DNA of 64,000 nucleotides, taken from Mycolicibacterium celeriflavum (GTDB lineage: Bacteria > Actinomycetota > Actinomycetes > Mycobacteriales > Mycobacteriaceae). The DNA is taken from assembly GCF_010731795.1 (NCBI RefSeq), contig NZ_AP022591.1:3100001-3164000 (forward strand), written 5' to 3'. Both the position numbers and the translations under genes were made by a program. Below, piece after piece: positions 37,040-49,235 of the stretch (position 1 is its first letter; each line of letters opens with the position of its first letter). A model generated the notes under the pieces. The model did no database searches. It was not told the origin of the DNA and was given only the letters and a program-made list of their open reading frames with translations.

Positions 37040-37206
37040 TCGGCCAACCGGACGGCCCAGATGTCCTGATTCTGGCCGACCACCCGGTGTGGCTTGCGGT
37101 GCCCGCTTTCGCCCCGGCGATCGTCGTCGCCGGGGTGGTGGTGTATATCGCGGTGAAGAACCGTCGCAAACGCGAAACCCGACCGACCGACGAAGGGACA
37201 CCGTGA
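37036..37206 (+). CDS. Small single-pass membrane protein
   Basis: 56 residues. It starts at the ATGA overlap with the large membrane protein and ends in a GTGA overlap with the lipoprotein. A central transmembrane helix (about 17-40) is flanked by an acidic N-terminus and a basic KNRRKRETR tail, so the C-terminus should be cytoplasmic. Overlap on both sides is the main evidence that it is real. It is probably a small subunit of the same complex. Confidence 0.75.
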   Translation: MIGQPDGPDVLILADHPVWLAVPAFAPAIVVAGVVVYIAVKNRRKRETRPTDEGTP

Positions 37207-37634
37207 TTCCCACCCTCAGCCGACGATCCGCAATCGGCATCGTGGCCGCTGTCGCGCTCCTGACCGCCGGGTGCGGCGGCTCCCAGAGCACCGACACCGA
37301 AGCAGGCAGTCCGGCGCAGTCGACGGTGAGTCCGTCCGACATGCCCGATCAGCAGCGGCCGCCTGATCGGCTCACCATCGACATCACGATCGAGGGCGGC
37401 AACGTCACCCCCACCAACGCACAGGTGCAGGGCAAGGTGAATGAGCCGATTGTGCTGCGGGTCAACAGCGACGCGGCAGACGAGCTACACGTGCACTCGG
37501 TGCCTGAGCACACGTTCAAGGTGGCGCCGAAGCCCGGTCAACAGTTCCAGTTCACCGTGGATGTGCCCGGCAACGTCGACATCGAACTGCATGAGCTGAA
37601 CCGGGTCGTCGCCACCGTCCAAGTCCAGCAGTGA
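37203..37634 (+). CDS. Cupredoxin-like lipoprotein
   Basis: 143 residues from a GTG. A twin-arginine-like start (SRRSAIG) and lipobox TAGC (C24) give an exported lipoprotein. After a flexible linker, a beta-sandwich domain follows (RLTIDITIEGGNVTPTNAQ to the end) with a cluster of histidines, ELHVHSVPEH, and a final ELHELNRVVATVQVQ. The fold resembles cupredoxin-like domains, but the usual copper Cys/Met set is not obvious. It is coupled to genes on both sides and is probably the outer metal-binding or redox subunit. Confidence 0.8.
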   Translation: MIPTLSRRSAIGIVAAVALLTAGCGGSQSTDTEAGSPAQSTVSPSDMPDQQRPPDRLTIDITIEGGNVTPTNAQVQGKVNEPIVLRVNSDAADELHVHSVPEHTFKVAPKPGQQFQFTVDVPGNVDIELHELNRVVATVQVQQ

Positions 37635-38962
37635 TGCCGGGGCCGTCGGTTTCCGTACTGGCCCACGGTCTCGGTGGTTCGACCGATCTGCCGATTCCTT
37701 TCACCTATGCGCTGATCGGTGCGGCGTGGGCGTTGACGTTCACGTTCGCGGTGGTCGCGCTCGCTTGGCGGAAGCCGCGGTTCGATCCGGCCAATTCCGT
37801 ACGGCCCCTTCCCCGTTGGGTGTCGACGGCGGTGGACGCGCCGGTGACCCGCTGGATCGTCGCGCTCGCCGGGTTGGCGTTCGCGGTGTGGGTGGGCATC
37901 GCCGCGGTGGCGGGCCCCCAAGACGAGAGGAATCCGCTACCCGGCGTGTTCTACGTCTTGCTGTGGGTCGGCCTGGTGGCGGTGTCGCTGATCATCGGCC
38001 CCGTGTGGCGGGCGATATCGCCGGTGCGGGCGGTTCTTCGCCTGTTGGGCGGTCGTTCGCTGGGCCTGATCTACCCGGCGTGGCTGGGCTACTGGCCGGC
38101 GGTCTTCGGCCTGTTCGCGTTCGTCTGGCTGGAACTGGCCAGCCCCAACCCGGGTTCCGTTGCCGCCATCCGGATCTGGCTGCTGATCTACCTCGGGGTC
38201 ACCCTGGCCGGCGCGCTGCTTTGTGGTGAGCGGTGGTGTGCGCGGGCCGATCCGTTCGAGGTGTACAGCGTGGTGGCGTCACGCGTGTCGCCGTTCCGCC
38301 GGGATCCCGACACCGGCCGGGTCGCGATCGGCAATCCGTTCGACCACCTTGTGTCGCTGCCGGTGCGACCGGGCACCGTCGCGGCCGTCGCCGTCCTATT
38401 GGGATCGACTGCGTTCGACAGCTTTTCGGCGATGCCGGCCTGGCGAACCTTCGTCGACGACAACTCCTCGTCAGGGCTGACGGCAACCCTGATCAGAACC
38501 GCAGGCCTGTTCTCGTTCGCGGCGATCGTCGCCTGCACGTTCTGGCTCGCGTCGATCGCCACCGGCGGTGTCGACCGCGACCGCCGCCGCCGACTGCCCG
38601 GCCTGATGGCGCATTCGCTGATCCCGATCGTCATCGGATATGTGTTCGCCCACTACCTGACGTACCTCATCGAGCGTGGACAACAGACCATCATCTTGCT
38701 GGCCGATCCGCTGGGCCGCGGCTGGAACCTCCTCGGACTCGGCAACGCCGAGGTGAGCTATTTCCTGTCCCAACATCCCACGGTGCTCTCGACCCTCAAG
38801 GTCGGGTTCGTCGTCGCCGGCCACATCGCCGGGGTGGTCGCGGCGCACGACAGAGCGCTGCGGATACTGCCGTCCGGCTATCAGCTGACCGGACAACTCG
38901 CGATGATGCTGGTCATGGTGGGCTACACCTTCACCGGGCTGTACCTGCTGTTCGGGGGGTAG
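37631..38962 (+). CDS. Polytopic membrane protein ('fenitrothion hydrolase'-like family)
   Basis: 443 residues from a GTG overlapping the lipoprotein stop. About ten transmembrane helices. The start, SVLAHGLGGSTDLPIPF, resembles actinobacterial membrane proteins often labelled fenitrothion hydrolase, a label that says little about native function. RCEERW-like loop sequence LLCGERWCARADPFEVYS and helix-end histidines (FAHYLTYLIERG, VAGHIAGVVAAHD) may matter for metal or heme. It is the last gene of the four-gene operon, 10 bp before pncA. Confidence 0.8.
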   Translation: MMPGPSVSVLAHGLGGSTDLPIPFTYALIGAAWALTFTFAVVALAWRKPRFDPANSVRPLPRWVSTAVDAPVTRWIVALAGLAFAVWVGIAAVAGPQDERNPLPGVFYVLLWVGLVAVSLIIGPVWRAISPVRAVLRLLGGRSLGLIYPAWLGYWPAVFGLFAFVWLELASPNPGSVAAIRIWLLIYLGVTLAGALLCGERWCARADPFEVYSVVASRVSPFRRDPDTGRVAIGNPFDHLVSLPVRPGTVAAVAVLLGSTAFDSFSAMPAWRTFVDDNSSSGLTATLIRTAGLFSFAAIVACTFWLASIATGGVDRDRRRRLPGLMAHSLIPIVIGYVFAHYLTYLIERGQQTIILLADPLGRGWNLLGLGNAEVSYFLSQHPTVLSTLKVGFVVAGHIAGVVAAHDRALRILPSGYQLTGQLAMMLVMVGYTFTGLYLLFGG

Positions 38963-38965
38963 CGT
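38960..38965 (+). promoter_or_regulatory. Possible -10 element TAGCGT for pncA
   Basis: TAGCGT overlaps the stop of the upstream gene and ends 7 nt before the pncA ATG. The same gap contains GGAAGG, a usable ribosome binding site. pncA may thus be both read from the operon and started separately. Confidence 0.35.
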
Positions 38966-38972
38966 CGGAAGG

Positions 38973-39524
38973 ATGAAGGCGCTCATCATCGTCGACGTGC
39001 AGAACGACTTCTGCGAGGGCGGTTCGCTGGCCGTCACCGGCGGCGGCGACGTCGCACGGGCCATCAGCGAGTTGCTCGCGGGCCAGACCGACTACGCACA
39101 TATCGTGGCCACCAAGGACTTTCACGTCGATCCCGGCGACCACTTCTCCGACAACCCGGATTTCGTGACGTCCTGGCCGCGGCATTGTGTGGTCGGCTCG
39201 GCCGGCGTCGACTTCCATCCGCAATTCCGACCCGACGCGGTCGAGGCCGTCTTCACCAAGGGTGAATACTCGGCCGCCTACAGCGGGTTCGAAGGCACCG
39301 ACGACGACGGCACGTCGCTGGCCGACTGGCTGCGCAACCGCGGGGTCGACGAGGTGGACGTGGTCGGCCTCGCGACCGACCACTGCGTCAAGGCGACCGC
39401 CGCCGACGCCGCGGCCAACGGCTTCTCCACCCGGGTGCTGCTCGACCTGACGGCCGGTGTCGCGCCCGAGTCGACCGCCAAGGCACTCGCCGACTTACGC
39501 GAGGCGGGCGTCGAAATCGCCTAG
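38973..39524 (+). CDS. pncA: Nicotinamidase/pyrazinamidase
   Basis: 183 residues, cytosolic. Hydrolyses nicotinamide to nicotinate in NAD salvage and activates pyrazinamide. The numbering matches M. tuberculosis PncA exactly: catalytic D8, K96 and C138, and metal ligands D49, H51, H57 and H71 are all in place. In tuberculosis strains H57D abolishes activity; here H57 is kept, so a working pyrazinamidase is expected. The stop overlaps the convergent enoyl-CoA hydratase stop by 4 nt. Confidence 0.97.
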   Translation: MKALIIVDVQNDFCEGGSLAVTGGGDVARAISELLAGQTDYAHIVATKDFHVDPGDHFSDNPDFVTSWPRHCVVGSAGVDFHPQFRPDAVEAVFTKGEYSAAYSGFEGTDDDGTSLADWLRNRGVDEVDVVGLATDHCVKATAADAAANGFSTRVLLDLTAGVAPESTAKALADLREAGVEIA

Positions 39525-40339
39525 CCGGCCGTCGGATCCACCGGCCTGCCCGTCCACGACGGCGCCCGCCCCTGCAGGTAGGCACGCACGCCTTCCCTCG
39601 CGTCGTCATGGCCCATGAGCGCGAGGTGAATCGCCGTCTCGCGTGCGCCCACCGCAGCGCGGTCGAGGTCGAACGAGTCCCACAGCAACCGCTTGCTGGC
39701 CGCCACCGACATCGGCGCGGTATTCGTCGCGATGTCGTGGGCGACCTCCAATGCCGCAGGCAATACCTCCTCGGCCGGCAGCACCCTGTTGGCCACACCC
39801 AGCTCGACAGCTCGGTGGCCGTCGAAAACCGCACCGGTCAAGAGTATTTCGGCGGCCCGCGCGATGCCGACCACCCGCGGCAGCACCCAATGTGAAGAGG
39901 CGTCTCCGACGACGCCGCGCCGCACCTGCACCACGCCGTAGCGCGCATCCGCCGCGAAGAAACGGATGTCGCACTGCAAGGCCAGGGTGAGTCCGAGCCC
40001 GATGGCGTGCCCGTTGACCGCCGCGATGACGGGTTTGCCCAACGTCCATGCGGGAACGTCGATGCCCGCGGCGCTGAAGCCCACACCGGGCGCGGCGAAG
40101 GTGTCCTCGCCGGACCCGAGGTCGGCACCCGCGCAGAAAGCGGGCGGGGTCCCGGTGAGCACGACGACGCGGATCCGGTCGTCACGGTCGAGCCTTTGAT
40201 AGGCGTCGGCCAGTTCTTCGCGCATGCCGTCGCCGACCGCGTTGCGTTGCCGCGGCCGGTTGAGCGTGACAGTGGCCACACCAGCATCGACGTCGGTCAA
40301 CAACGTCCGATAAGTGGGCAGGTCGGGACGGCTGGACAC
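39521..40339 (-). CDS. Enoyl-CoA hydratase/isomerase family protein
   Basis: 272 residues from a GTG preceded by GGGAGA. Crotonase fold. The oxyanion-hole regions are AFCAGADLGSG and VNGHAIGLGLTLALQCD. In the second catalytic region, VQVRRGVVGDASSHWVLP, the two glutamates of classical hydratases are not obvious, so it may be an isomerase, hydrolase or other branch. Soluble; works on acyl-CoA esters. The substrate cannot be told from the sequence. Confidence 0.88.
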   Translation of the reverse strand: MSSRPDLPTYRTLLTDVDAGVATVTLNRPRQRNAVGDGMREELADAYQRLDRDDRIRVVVLTGTPPAFCAGADLGSGEDTFAAPGVGFSAAGIDVPAWTLGKPVIAAVNGHAIGLGLTLALQCDIRFFAADARYGVVQVRRGVVGDASSHWVLPRVVGIARAAEILLTGAVFDGHRAVELGVANRVLPAEEVLPAALEVAHDIATNTAPMSVAASKRLLWDSFDLDRAAVGARETAIHLALMGHDDAREGVRAYLQGRAPSWTGRPVDPTAG

Positions 40340-40406
40340 ATGATCTCCCTGCGCTGGCGGACTTCGGTGCGATGTGGTTGCGATGTTGCCTCACCGGGCA
40401 CACCCG

Positions 40407-40412
40407 TATGGT
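40407..40412 (+). promoter_or_regulatory. Possible glgX promoter (-10 TATGGT)
   Basis: TATGGT is preceded at a 15-bp spacing by TTGCCT (40386-40391), and lies 36 nt before the proposed TTG start of glgX. The divergent hydratase gene starts at 40339. Confidence 0.4.
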
Positions 40413-40448
40413 TCGGATGGTCTGTTCGTTCGTCGTCTGGAGTGTGCA

Positions 40449-42599
<2,151 letters not shown>

Positions 42600-42612
42600 C
42601 CGAGGGACCAAC

Positions 42613-42960
42613 TCATTCGACGACCGGAAAGAACGAATCCCCGTCTTCCGGCGTCCCACTGACCTGGCCCTCGTCGGAGCCGTGGTCGTCCGGATTGATG
42701 CGGTCCATCTGCACGCCCTCGTCGGTCGGCCGCTGGGCCACGTCGGGCTCCTCGGCAGCGAGTTTCTCGTCGAGGGTCTCGTCGACCTCACCATCGGCGT
42801 TGACCTTGTCGGCCTCCCGCCACTCCTCCGGCGGGTCGACGGTTTCGTCGCCGTCGTCATTGCGCACGTCGTCGGAGTCGAACGCCTCCGTCGGGCTCAG
42901 CGTGTCGCCGACACCGCCGTCGTCGTTGGGTGAAGAACCTGGGTCCGGATTTGCGCTCAC
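42613..42960 (-). CDS. DUF5709 acidic protein
   Basis: 115 residues from a GTG. Very rich in Asp and Glu, with DETLDEKLAAEEPD in the middle, the mark of DUF5709. No membrane segment or signal; predicted to be disordered and cytosolic. The function is unknown. It converges with glgX, 13 bp between stops, and lies upstream of no close partner. Confidence 0.8.
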   Translation of the reverse strand: MSANPDPGSSPNDDGGVGDTLSPTEAFDSDDVRNDDGDETVDPPEEWREADKVNADGEVDETLDEKLAAEEPDVAQRPTDEGVQMDRINPDDHGSDEGQVSGTPEDGDSFFPVVE

Positions 42961-43011
42961 AGTAGTTCGGTTGCCCGCCTGCCCCGTCGCTAAACGCGGC
43001 CGCGGGCCGGG

Positions 43012-44345
43012 TCAGCCGACGATCCGGGCGATCGACTTCAGCGGGATCGGCAACCAACTCGGCCGGAAGCGCGCCTCGTAAGCGGCCTCGTAGACCGCCT
43101 TGTCCAGCTCATAGGCCGCCAGCAGCTGCCCGGAGTCGCGCGGATCCGCGCCGGACACCTCGGCGTAGCCCTCGCAGAACGACGCGGCGTTGCGGTCCAC
43201 CCACTCGCGTGCCCGCGCCCCGAGCTGACGGTCGTGGTCCTCGTCGGAGGACTGTTCCATCAGGCGTTGATAGGCGGCGTACTCGAAGGACCTCAGCAGC
43301 CCGGCCACATCGCGCAGCGGTGAGTCGGGGCGACGGCGTTCCTCGAGCGGCTGGCCTGGCTCGCCTTCGAAGTCGATCAGCAGCCAACCCTCCGGAATGC
43401 GCAGCACCTGGCCGAGATGCAGGTCGCCGTGGATGCGCTGAACCTTTACGGTCTCCTCGGAAAGCTTGCGGTATCGCTCCTCGATCAGCGGCGCGTACTG
43501 CTCGAGGGCGGGCACCGACCTGGCCGCCGACGCCAGCCGCTCCAGCGCGGTGTCGGCCGGGAACACCGTGGTCTCGGTGCCCAGTTCGTCGGCCAGCGTC
43601 GCATGCACCGACGCGACCGCCTCGCCGAGCCGGTAGGACTCCCCGGCGAAGTCGCCGCCCACCTCGTCGGCGTACAGGTCCCCTTCGGCGAACAGGTCGC
43701 GGGTGCTGGCGGTCGCCATGTCCCAGCCCTCGGCCGAGGTCGCCGCGAACTCCGTGAGCATGCCCAGCGCGCACGGTTCGCCGTCCCAGGTCGTCTCGAA
43801 AGAACCCAGCAGCCGCGCCACATGCGGGTTGCCGGCGCGCGCCAGCACGCGGTTCAACTCGATGTCGGGGTTCGTCCCGGGCGTGATGCGGCGGAACAGC
43901 TTGAGGATCGCCTCCTCCTCGAACACCACGCTGGTGTTGCTCTGTTCGGCCGCGGACACCCGCGGTGCGGCTTCCAGCGGTAACTCGACCCCGGGCTCCT
44001 TGACGAAGCGCACGGTGTTCTCGCCGGAGCCCACGGTCGCCGACGAGTCGATGAGCGACAGCAGGTACTGCGCGGCGGCCGGCTCGTAGAGCGCGTCGTA
44101 GGCGGTGCGGTCGCCCTCGGCACCGATCGTCGCGACGTCGAGGAACTCCTCGATCGGCCCGGTATCCCACCGCACCAGTAACTGATACCGCTCACTCGAG
44201 CCGTCGGTGTAGGACACGTCGAGCAGCATGAGGTCCAGATCGTCGCGCAAGGAAACGCGTGCGGCCTCCTGAACCGAGGCCAACTCGCGGCTGCGGCCGG
44301 CATACCACCGCTGGTGGGGTAGCCATTCGTCGAAGGGCAGGGACA

Positions 44346-44349
<4 letters not shown>
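43012..44349 (-). CDS. mak: Maltokinase (Pep2)
   Basis: 445 residues from the GTG at 44349, which overlaps the treS stop (GTGA); an ATG lies one codon later. Phosphorylates maltose to maltose-1-phosphate with ATP, feeding GlgE for alpha-glucan synthesis. The eukaryotic-kinase-like fold shows [11 protein letters not shown] (catalytic loop) and [11 protein letters not shown] (metal-binding DFE). The N-terminal cap domain starts [16 protein letters not shown]. Coupling to treS channels trehalose via maltose to maltose-1-phosphate. Confidence 0.95.
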
Positions 44350-46154
<1,805 letters not shown>

Positions 46155-46193
46155 ACGGTCTCCAACCTACCCACGACGCTAAGAATCGAATCG

Positions 46194-46253
46194 CCGTAGC
46201 TCCGTGCCCTGGGCGCGTGGAGCGGTTGAATCGGCGTTCCAGACAAGCTACGG
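46194..46253. promoter_or_regulatory. 8-bp inverted repeat in the treS divergent promoter region
   Basis: CCGTAGCT (46194-46201) and AGCTACGG (46246-46253) are exact reverse complements 44 bp apart, between treS (start 46154) and the plus-strand gene at 46297. Two half-sites for a looping or dimeric regulator are possible. Confidence 0.3.
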
Positions 46254-46296
46254 TTTCGACGTCTTGCGATCTTGATCCCCGAACGAAGCGAGTGTT

Positions 46297-46755
46297 GTGG
46301 CTGATTCGACGCCGAACGACGGTGAAGCTCCGGTAATTGTCGGGATGGCCGATGCGGCCATGCACATGTACGACGCCGCCATCGAAGCACTTCCCGGCCA
46401 TGGCGATCCGGAGTTCTCGGAGCGCGCAGGTGTCATCCTCGCCGGACTGCGCAAGCTGCAAGGCTCGCTGACGGAGGCGGCGGGTCGCAGCCGCCCCACA
46501 CCGTCGGTCATCGTCGCGCTCAGCGGTGTCCGCAAGCGCTACGACGAGTTGATGGAGAACGCCGCGACGGGACCGAACGCCACGCTCGGACAGCGCCTCT
46601 ACGTCGCGCGGGTCAACGCCAAGCTGTCGAGCAAGGAAGCCGCGAACGGCGTCGGACTGCGCAAGGACCTGATCGAAGCCGTGGAGGCGGAGGAACCCGC
46701 CACCGAGGAAGAAACCACCCGGATCAAGGACCTGATCGCCGCGCTCGGTGGCTGA
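46297..46755 (+). CDS. Small helical protein with C-terminal helix-turn-helix-like region
   Basis: 152 residues from a GTG. I do not recognise a characterised family. The N-terminal half contains MADAAMHMYDAAIEALPG and GVILAGLRKLQGSLTEAAG. The C-terminal half, LGQRLYVARVNAKLSSKEAA then GVGLRKDLIEAVEAEE, has the look of an XRE-type helix-turn-helix. It is soluble. The stop lies 44 nt before the next start. It could be a DNA-binding protein; no target is evident. Confidence 0.75.
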   Translation: MADSTPNDGEAPVIVGMADAAMHMYDAAIEALPGHGDPEFSERAGVILAGLRKLQGSLTEAAGRSRPTPSVIVALSGVRKRYDELMENAATGPNATLGQRLYVARVNAKLSSKEAANGVGLRKDLIEAVEAEEPATEEETTRIKDLIAALGG

Positions 46756-46786
46756 GGCTCGAGGCGGCGACGGGCGGCCGCTTCGG

Positions 46787-46792
46787 TATCGT
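46787..46792 (+). promoter_or_regulatory. -10 element TATCGT for a leaderless transcript
   Basis: TATCGT ends 6 nt before the GTG at 46799. No ribosome binding site precedes that start, so a leaderless mRNA is likely. Confidence 0.5.
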
Positions 46793-46798
46793 TCCGGC

Positions 46799-47599
46799 GT
46801 GGCAACACGTGATCACGGCGACCCCGGTGACGCACCGTCCGTTCCTCCGCCGCTGACGGAGGTGGTCAACGCGGTCCGGCCGTCGGCGGCCGAGGAAGCC
46901 CGCACGATCGCCGCGTCCACCAACACCGGAACACTCGCGACGCTGACCGCCGACGGCGACCCGTGGGCGTCGTTCGTGACGTACGGGCTGCTCGACGGCT
47001 CCCCGGTGCTGTGCGTGTCCAACCTCGCCGAGCACGGCCGCAACCTCGGCAAGGATCCGCGGGCCAGCATCGCGATCGTCGCGCCGGCCTCGGAGACCGA
47101 CCCGCTTGCCAGCGGACGGATCACGCTGGCGGGCGTGGCGGACCGACCCGTCGGCGACGAGTTGGCCGCCGCGCGGGAAGCGCACCTGTCGGCCGTCGCG
47201 GCCGCGAAGTACTACATCGACTACAGCGATTTCACGCTGTGGGTGCTGCGGGTGCACCGCGTGCGGTGGGTCGGTGGGTACGGCCGCATGGACTCGGCGA
47301 CGGGTGAGGCCTACGCCGCCGCGCGCCCGGACCCGGTGCAGCCACTGGCGGCCGGCGCCGTCGAACACCTCAACGCCGACCATGGCGACGCGCTGGTCGC
47401 GATGGCCAAAGTCCTCGGCGGCTATCCGGACACCACCGCGGCGACCTGCACGAGCGTCGACCGCTACGGCCTGGACCTGCGGATCATGACCGACCGGGGC
47501 ATGGCCTACACCCGGATCGGCTACCGCGCGCCGATCGACTCCATCGGCGAATTGCGTTCGGCCGCCGTGGAGCTGACGCGGCTGGCGCGCCGGGGCTGA
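46799..47599 (+). CDS. HugZ-like heme-utilization / PPOX-DUF2470 protein
   Basis: 266 residues from GTG 46799, chosen for its leaderless promoter; an in-frame GTG at 46748 overlaps the previous gene but adds residues without family likeness. It has a split-barrel flavin/heme domain (TLATLTADGDPWASFVTYGLLDG) and a C-terminal DUF2470 part with AVEHLNADHGDALVAMA. This is the layout of HugZ-type heme-degrading proteins and related PPOX-like proteins. Cytosolic. A heme role would fit the heme-carrier genes elsewhere in the window but is not shown by the sequence. Confidence 0.88.
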   Translation: MATRDHGDPGDAPSVPPPLTEVVNAVRPSAAEEARTIAASTNTGTLATLTADGDPWASFVTYGLLDGSPVLCVSNLAEHGRNLGKDPRASIAIVAPASETDPLASGRITLAGVADRPVGDELAAAREAHLSAVAAAKYYIDYSDFTLWVLRVHRVRWVGGYGRMDSATGEAYAAARPDPVQPLAAGAVEHLNADHGDALVAMAKVLGGYPDTTAATCTSVDRYGLDLRIMTDRGMAYTRIGYRAPIDSIGELRSAAVELTRLARRG

Positions 47600-47601
47600 A
47601 A

Positions 47602-47607
47602 TACGAT
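47602..47607 (+). promoter_or_regulatory. -10 element TACGAT for a leaderless transcript
   Basis: TACGAT ends 7 nt before the ATG at 47615 and no ribosome binding site is visible. Confidence 0.5.
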
Positions 47608-47614
47608 CGCGGGT

Positions 47615-48193
47615 ATGTCTGCAGCCGCCGGGCGACCGGCCTCCTGGCAAGCGGCGTTCGACCTCATCGCCACCCGCGGTCACGAACGTCGCGAGGAGCC
47701 GTTCAAGTTGGCCAGCGGCCAGCTCAGCCACGACTACATCGACGGCAAATACGCGATCGACACCGGTGAGCGGTTGACGATCGTCAGCCGTGCGGTCGCG
47801 GAGTTGGCCGAGCGCCGCGGCATCGAGTTCGACGCGGTCGGCGGGCTGACCATGGGCGCAGACCCGTTGGCGCACGGCGTCGCGATGGTGACGGGCAAGG
47901 CCTGGTTCTCGGTCCGCAAGGAACAGAAGCAGCGGGGCCGCGAGCAGTGGATCGAGGGCACGCGCTTGCAGGCGGGTACGCGGGTACTGCTCGTCGACGA
48001 CGTGATCAGTACCGGCGGCTCGACCGAGATCGCCTTCGACCGGGTGACCGCGGTGGGCGCGGTGGTCACCGGGGTGATTCCGATGGTGGACCGCGGCGAC
48101 ATCGCGGCCAAGCGCTTCGCCGATCGCAACGTGCCGTTCGCCGCGCTGGTGACCTACCGCGACCTGGGCATCGAGCCGGTCAAGGACGTCTAG
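47615..48193 (+). CDS. Orotate phosphoribosyltransferase-like protein
   Basis: 192 residues. Type I phosphoribosyltransferase with the PRPP motif VLLVDDVISTGGST and the PyrE-like FKLASGQLSHDYIDGKYA and GGLTMGADPLAHG. The flexible loop KEQKQRGREQW is present. It may be PyrE or a PyrE-like paralogue acting on another base; it differs from Rv0382c PyrE as I recall it. The gene overlaps the end of the convergent ABC ATPase gene by 14 nt. Confidence 0.88.
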   Translation: MSAAAGRPASWQAAFDLIATRGHERREEPFKLASGQLSHDYIDGKYAIDTGERLTIVSRAVAELAERRGIEFDAVGGLTMGADPLAHGVAMVTGKAWFSVRKEQKQRGREQWIEGTRLQAGTRVLLVDDVISTGGSTEIAFDRVTAVGAVVTGVIPMVDRGDIAAKRFADRNVPFAALVTYRDLGIEPVKDV

Positions 48194-49235
48194 CTCCCGG
48201 AGGCACCACCAGCACGCCGTCGGCCTGGACTCCGACCGTCACGGCGTCCCCCGGCGCGAAGGCGCGGGCCGCCGAACTGACCATCTGCGCGCTGACGCTC
48301 ACGCCGTCGGGCAGCGTCAGGTACACGCGGGATGACGGACCGAGGAACACCACCGAGCGCACCGTCGACGTGCCGGCCGGGTCCGCGGTCACCGTGACCG
48401 CTTCCGGACGCACCATCGCCAGCCCCGCTCCGGAGGCCAGTGACCCCGGCAGCGTTGGCACCGACGTGTCGAGCAGATGCGCACGGCCGTCGGAGATCAC
48501 CGCCGGCACTTTGTTGTTCAGCCCGACGAAGTCTGCGACGAACGGCGTCGCCGGGTTGGCGTAGAGGTCTGCGGGCGCCGCCACCTGTTCGAGCTTGCCC
48601 TGGCTCATCACCGCGACGCGGTCGGCGACGGCGAGCGCCTCCTCCTGGTCGTGGGTGACGAACAGCGTCGTCGTGCCGACTTCGGACTGCACACGGCGGA
48701 TCTCGTCACGCAACTGCGACCGGACCTTGGCGTCCAGTGCCGAAAGCGGCTCGTCGAGCAGCAGCACGCGCGGCTGGATGGCCAGGGCGCGACCCAGCGC
48801 GACGCGCTGCTGCTGCCCACCCGACAACTCGCTTGCGAATTTGTGGGTGTGTTCGGACAGCCCCACCAAGTCGATCATGTCGGCAGCCCGAGATAGCCGC
48901 TCACGCTTGGGCGTTCGACGCATCTTCAGGCCGAACGCAATGTTGTCGAGCACCGTGAGGTGCGGAAAGAGGCTGTAGGCCTGAAACACCATGCCCATGT
49001 CGCGCTTGTTCGCCGGCACCGCGCTCACGTCGCGGCCGTCGACGGACACCGTCCCCGAGGTGGCTCGGTCGAGGCCCGCGAGGATGCGCAGCGCGGTGGT
49101 CTTGCCGCAGCCGGACGGGCCGAGTAACGCGACCAGTTCACCCGGTTCGATGTGCAGGGTCAGTCCGTCGAGGGCCTTCACCGGCCCGTAGACGCGCGTC
49201 AGGTCGTTGAGTTCGACGGCCACTCCGGCGGTCAT
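48180..49235 (-). CDS. ABC importer ATP-binding protein
   Basis: 351 residues. Walker A GPSGCGKTT, signature LSGGQQQRVALGRAL, Walker B VLLLDEPLSALDA and H-loop VTHDQEEAL are complete. A C-terminal TOBE-like domain starts near residue 245. Belongs to the PotA/FbpC/phosphonate-type importers. It is the last gene of a four-gene operon and overlaps the second permease gene by ATGA. Confidence 0.93.
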   Translation of the reverse strand: MTAGVAVELNDLTRVYGPVKALDGLTLHIEPGELVALLGPSGCGKTTALRILAGLDRATSGTVSVDGRDVSAVPANKRDMGMVFQAYSLFPHLTVLDNIAFGLKMRRTPKRERLSRAADMIDLVGLSEHTHKFASELSGGQQQRVALGRALAIQPRVLLLDEPLSALDAKVRSQLRDEIRRVQSEVGTTTLFVTHDQEEALAVADRVAVMSQGKLEQVAAPADLYANPATPFVADFVGLNNKVPAVISDGRAHLLDTSVPTLPGSLASGAGLAMVRPEAVTVTADPAGTSTVRSVVFLGPSSRVYLTLPDGVSVSAQMVSSAARAFAPGDAVTVGVQADGVLVVPPGARRP

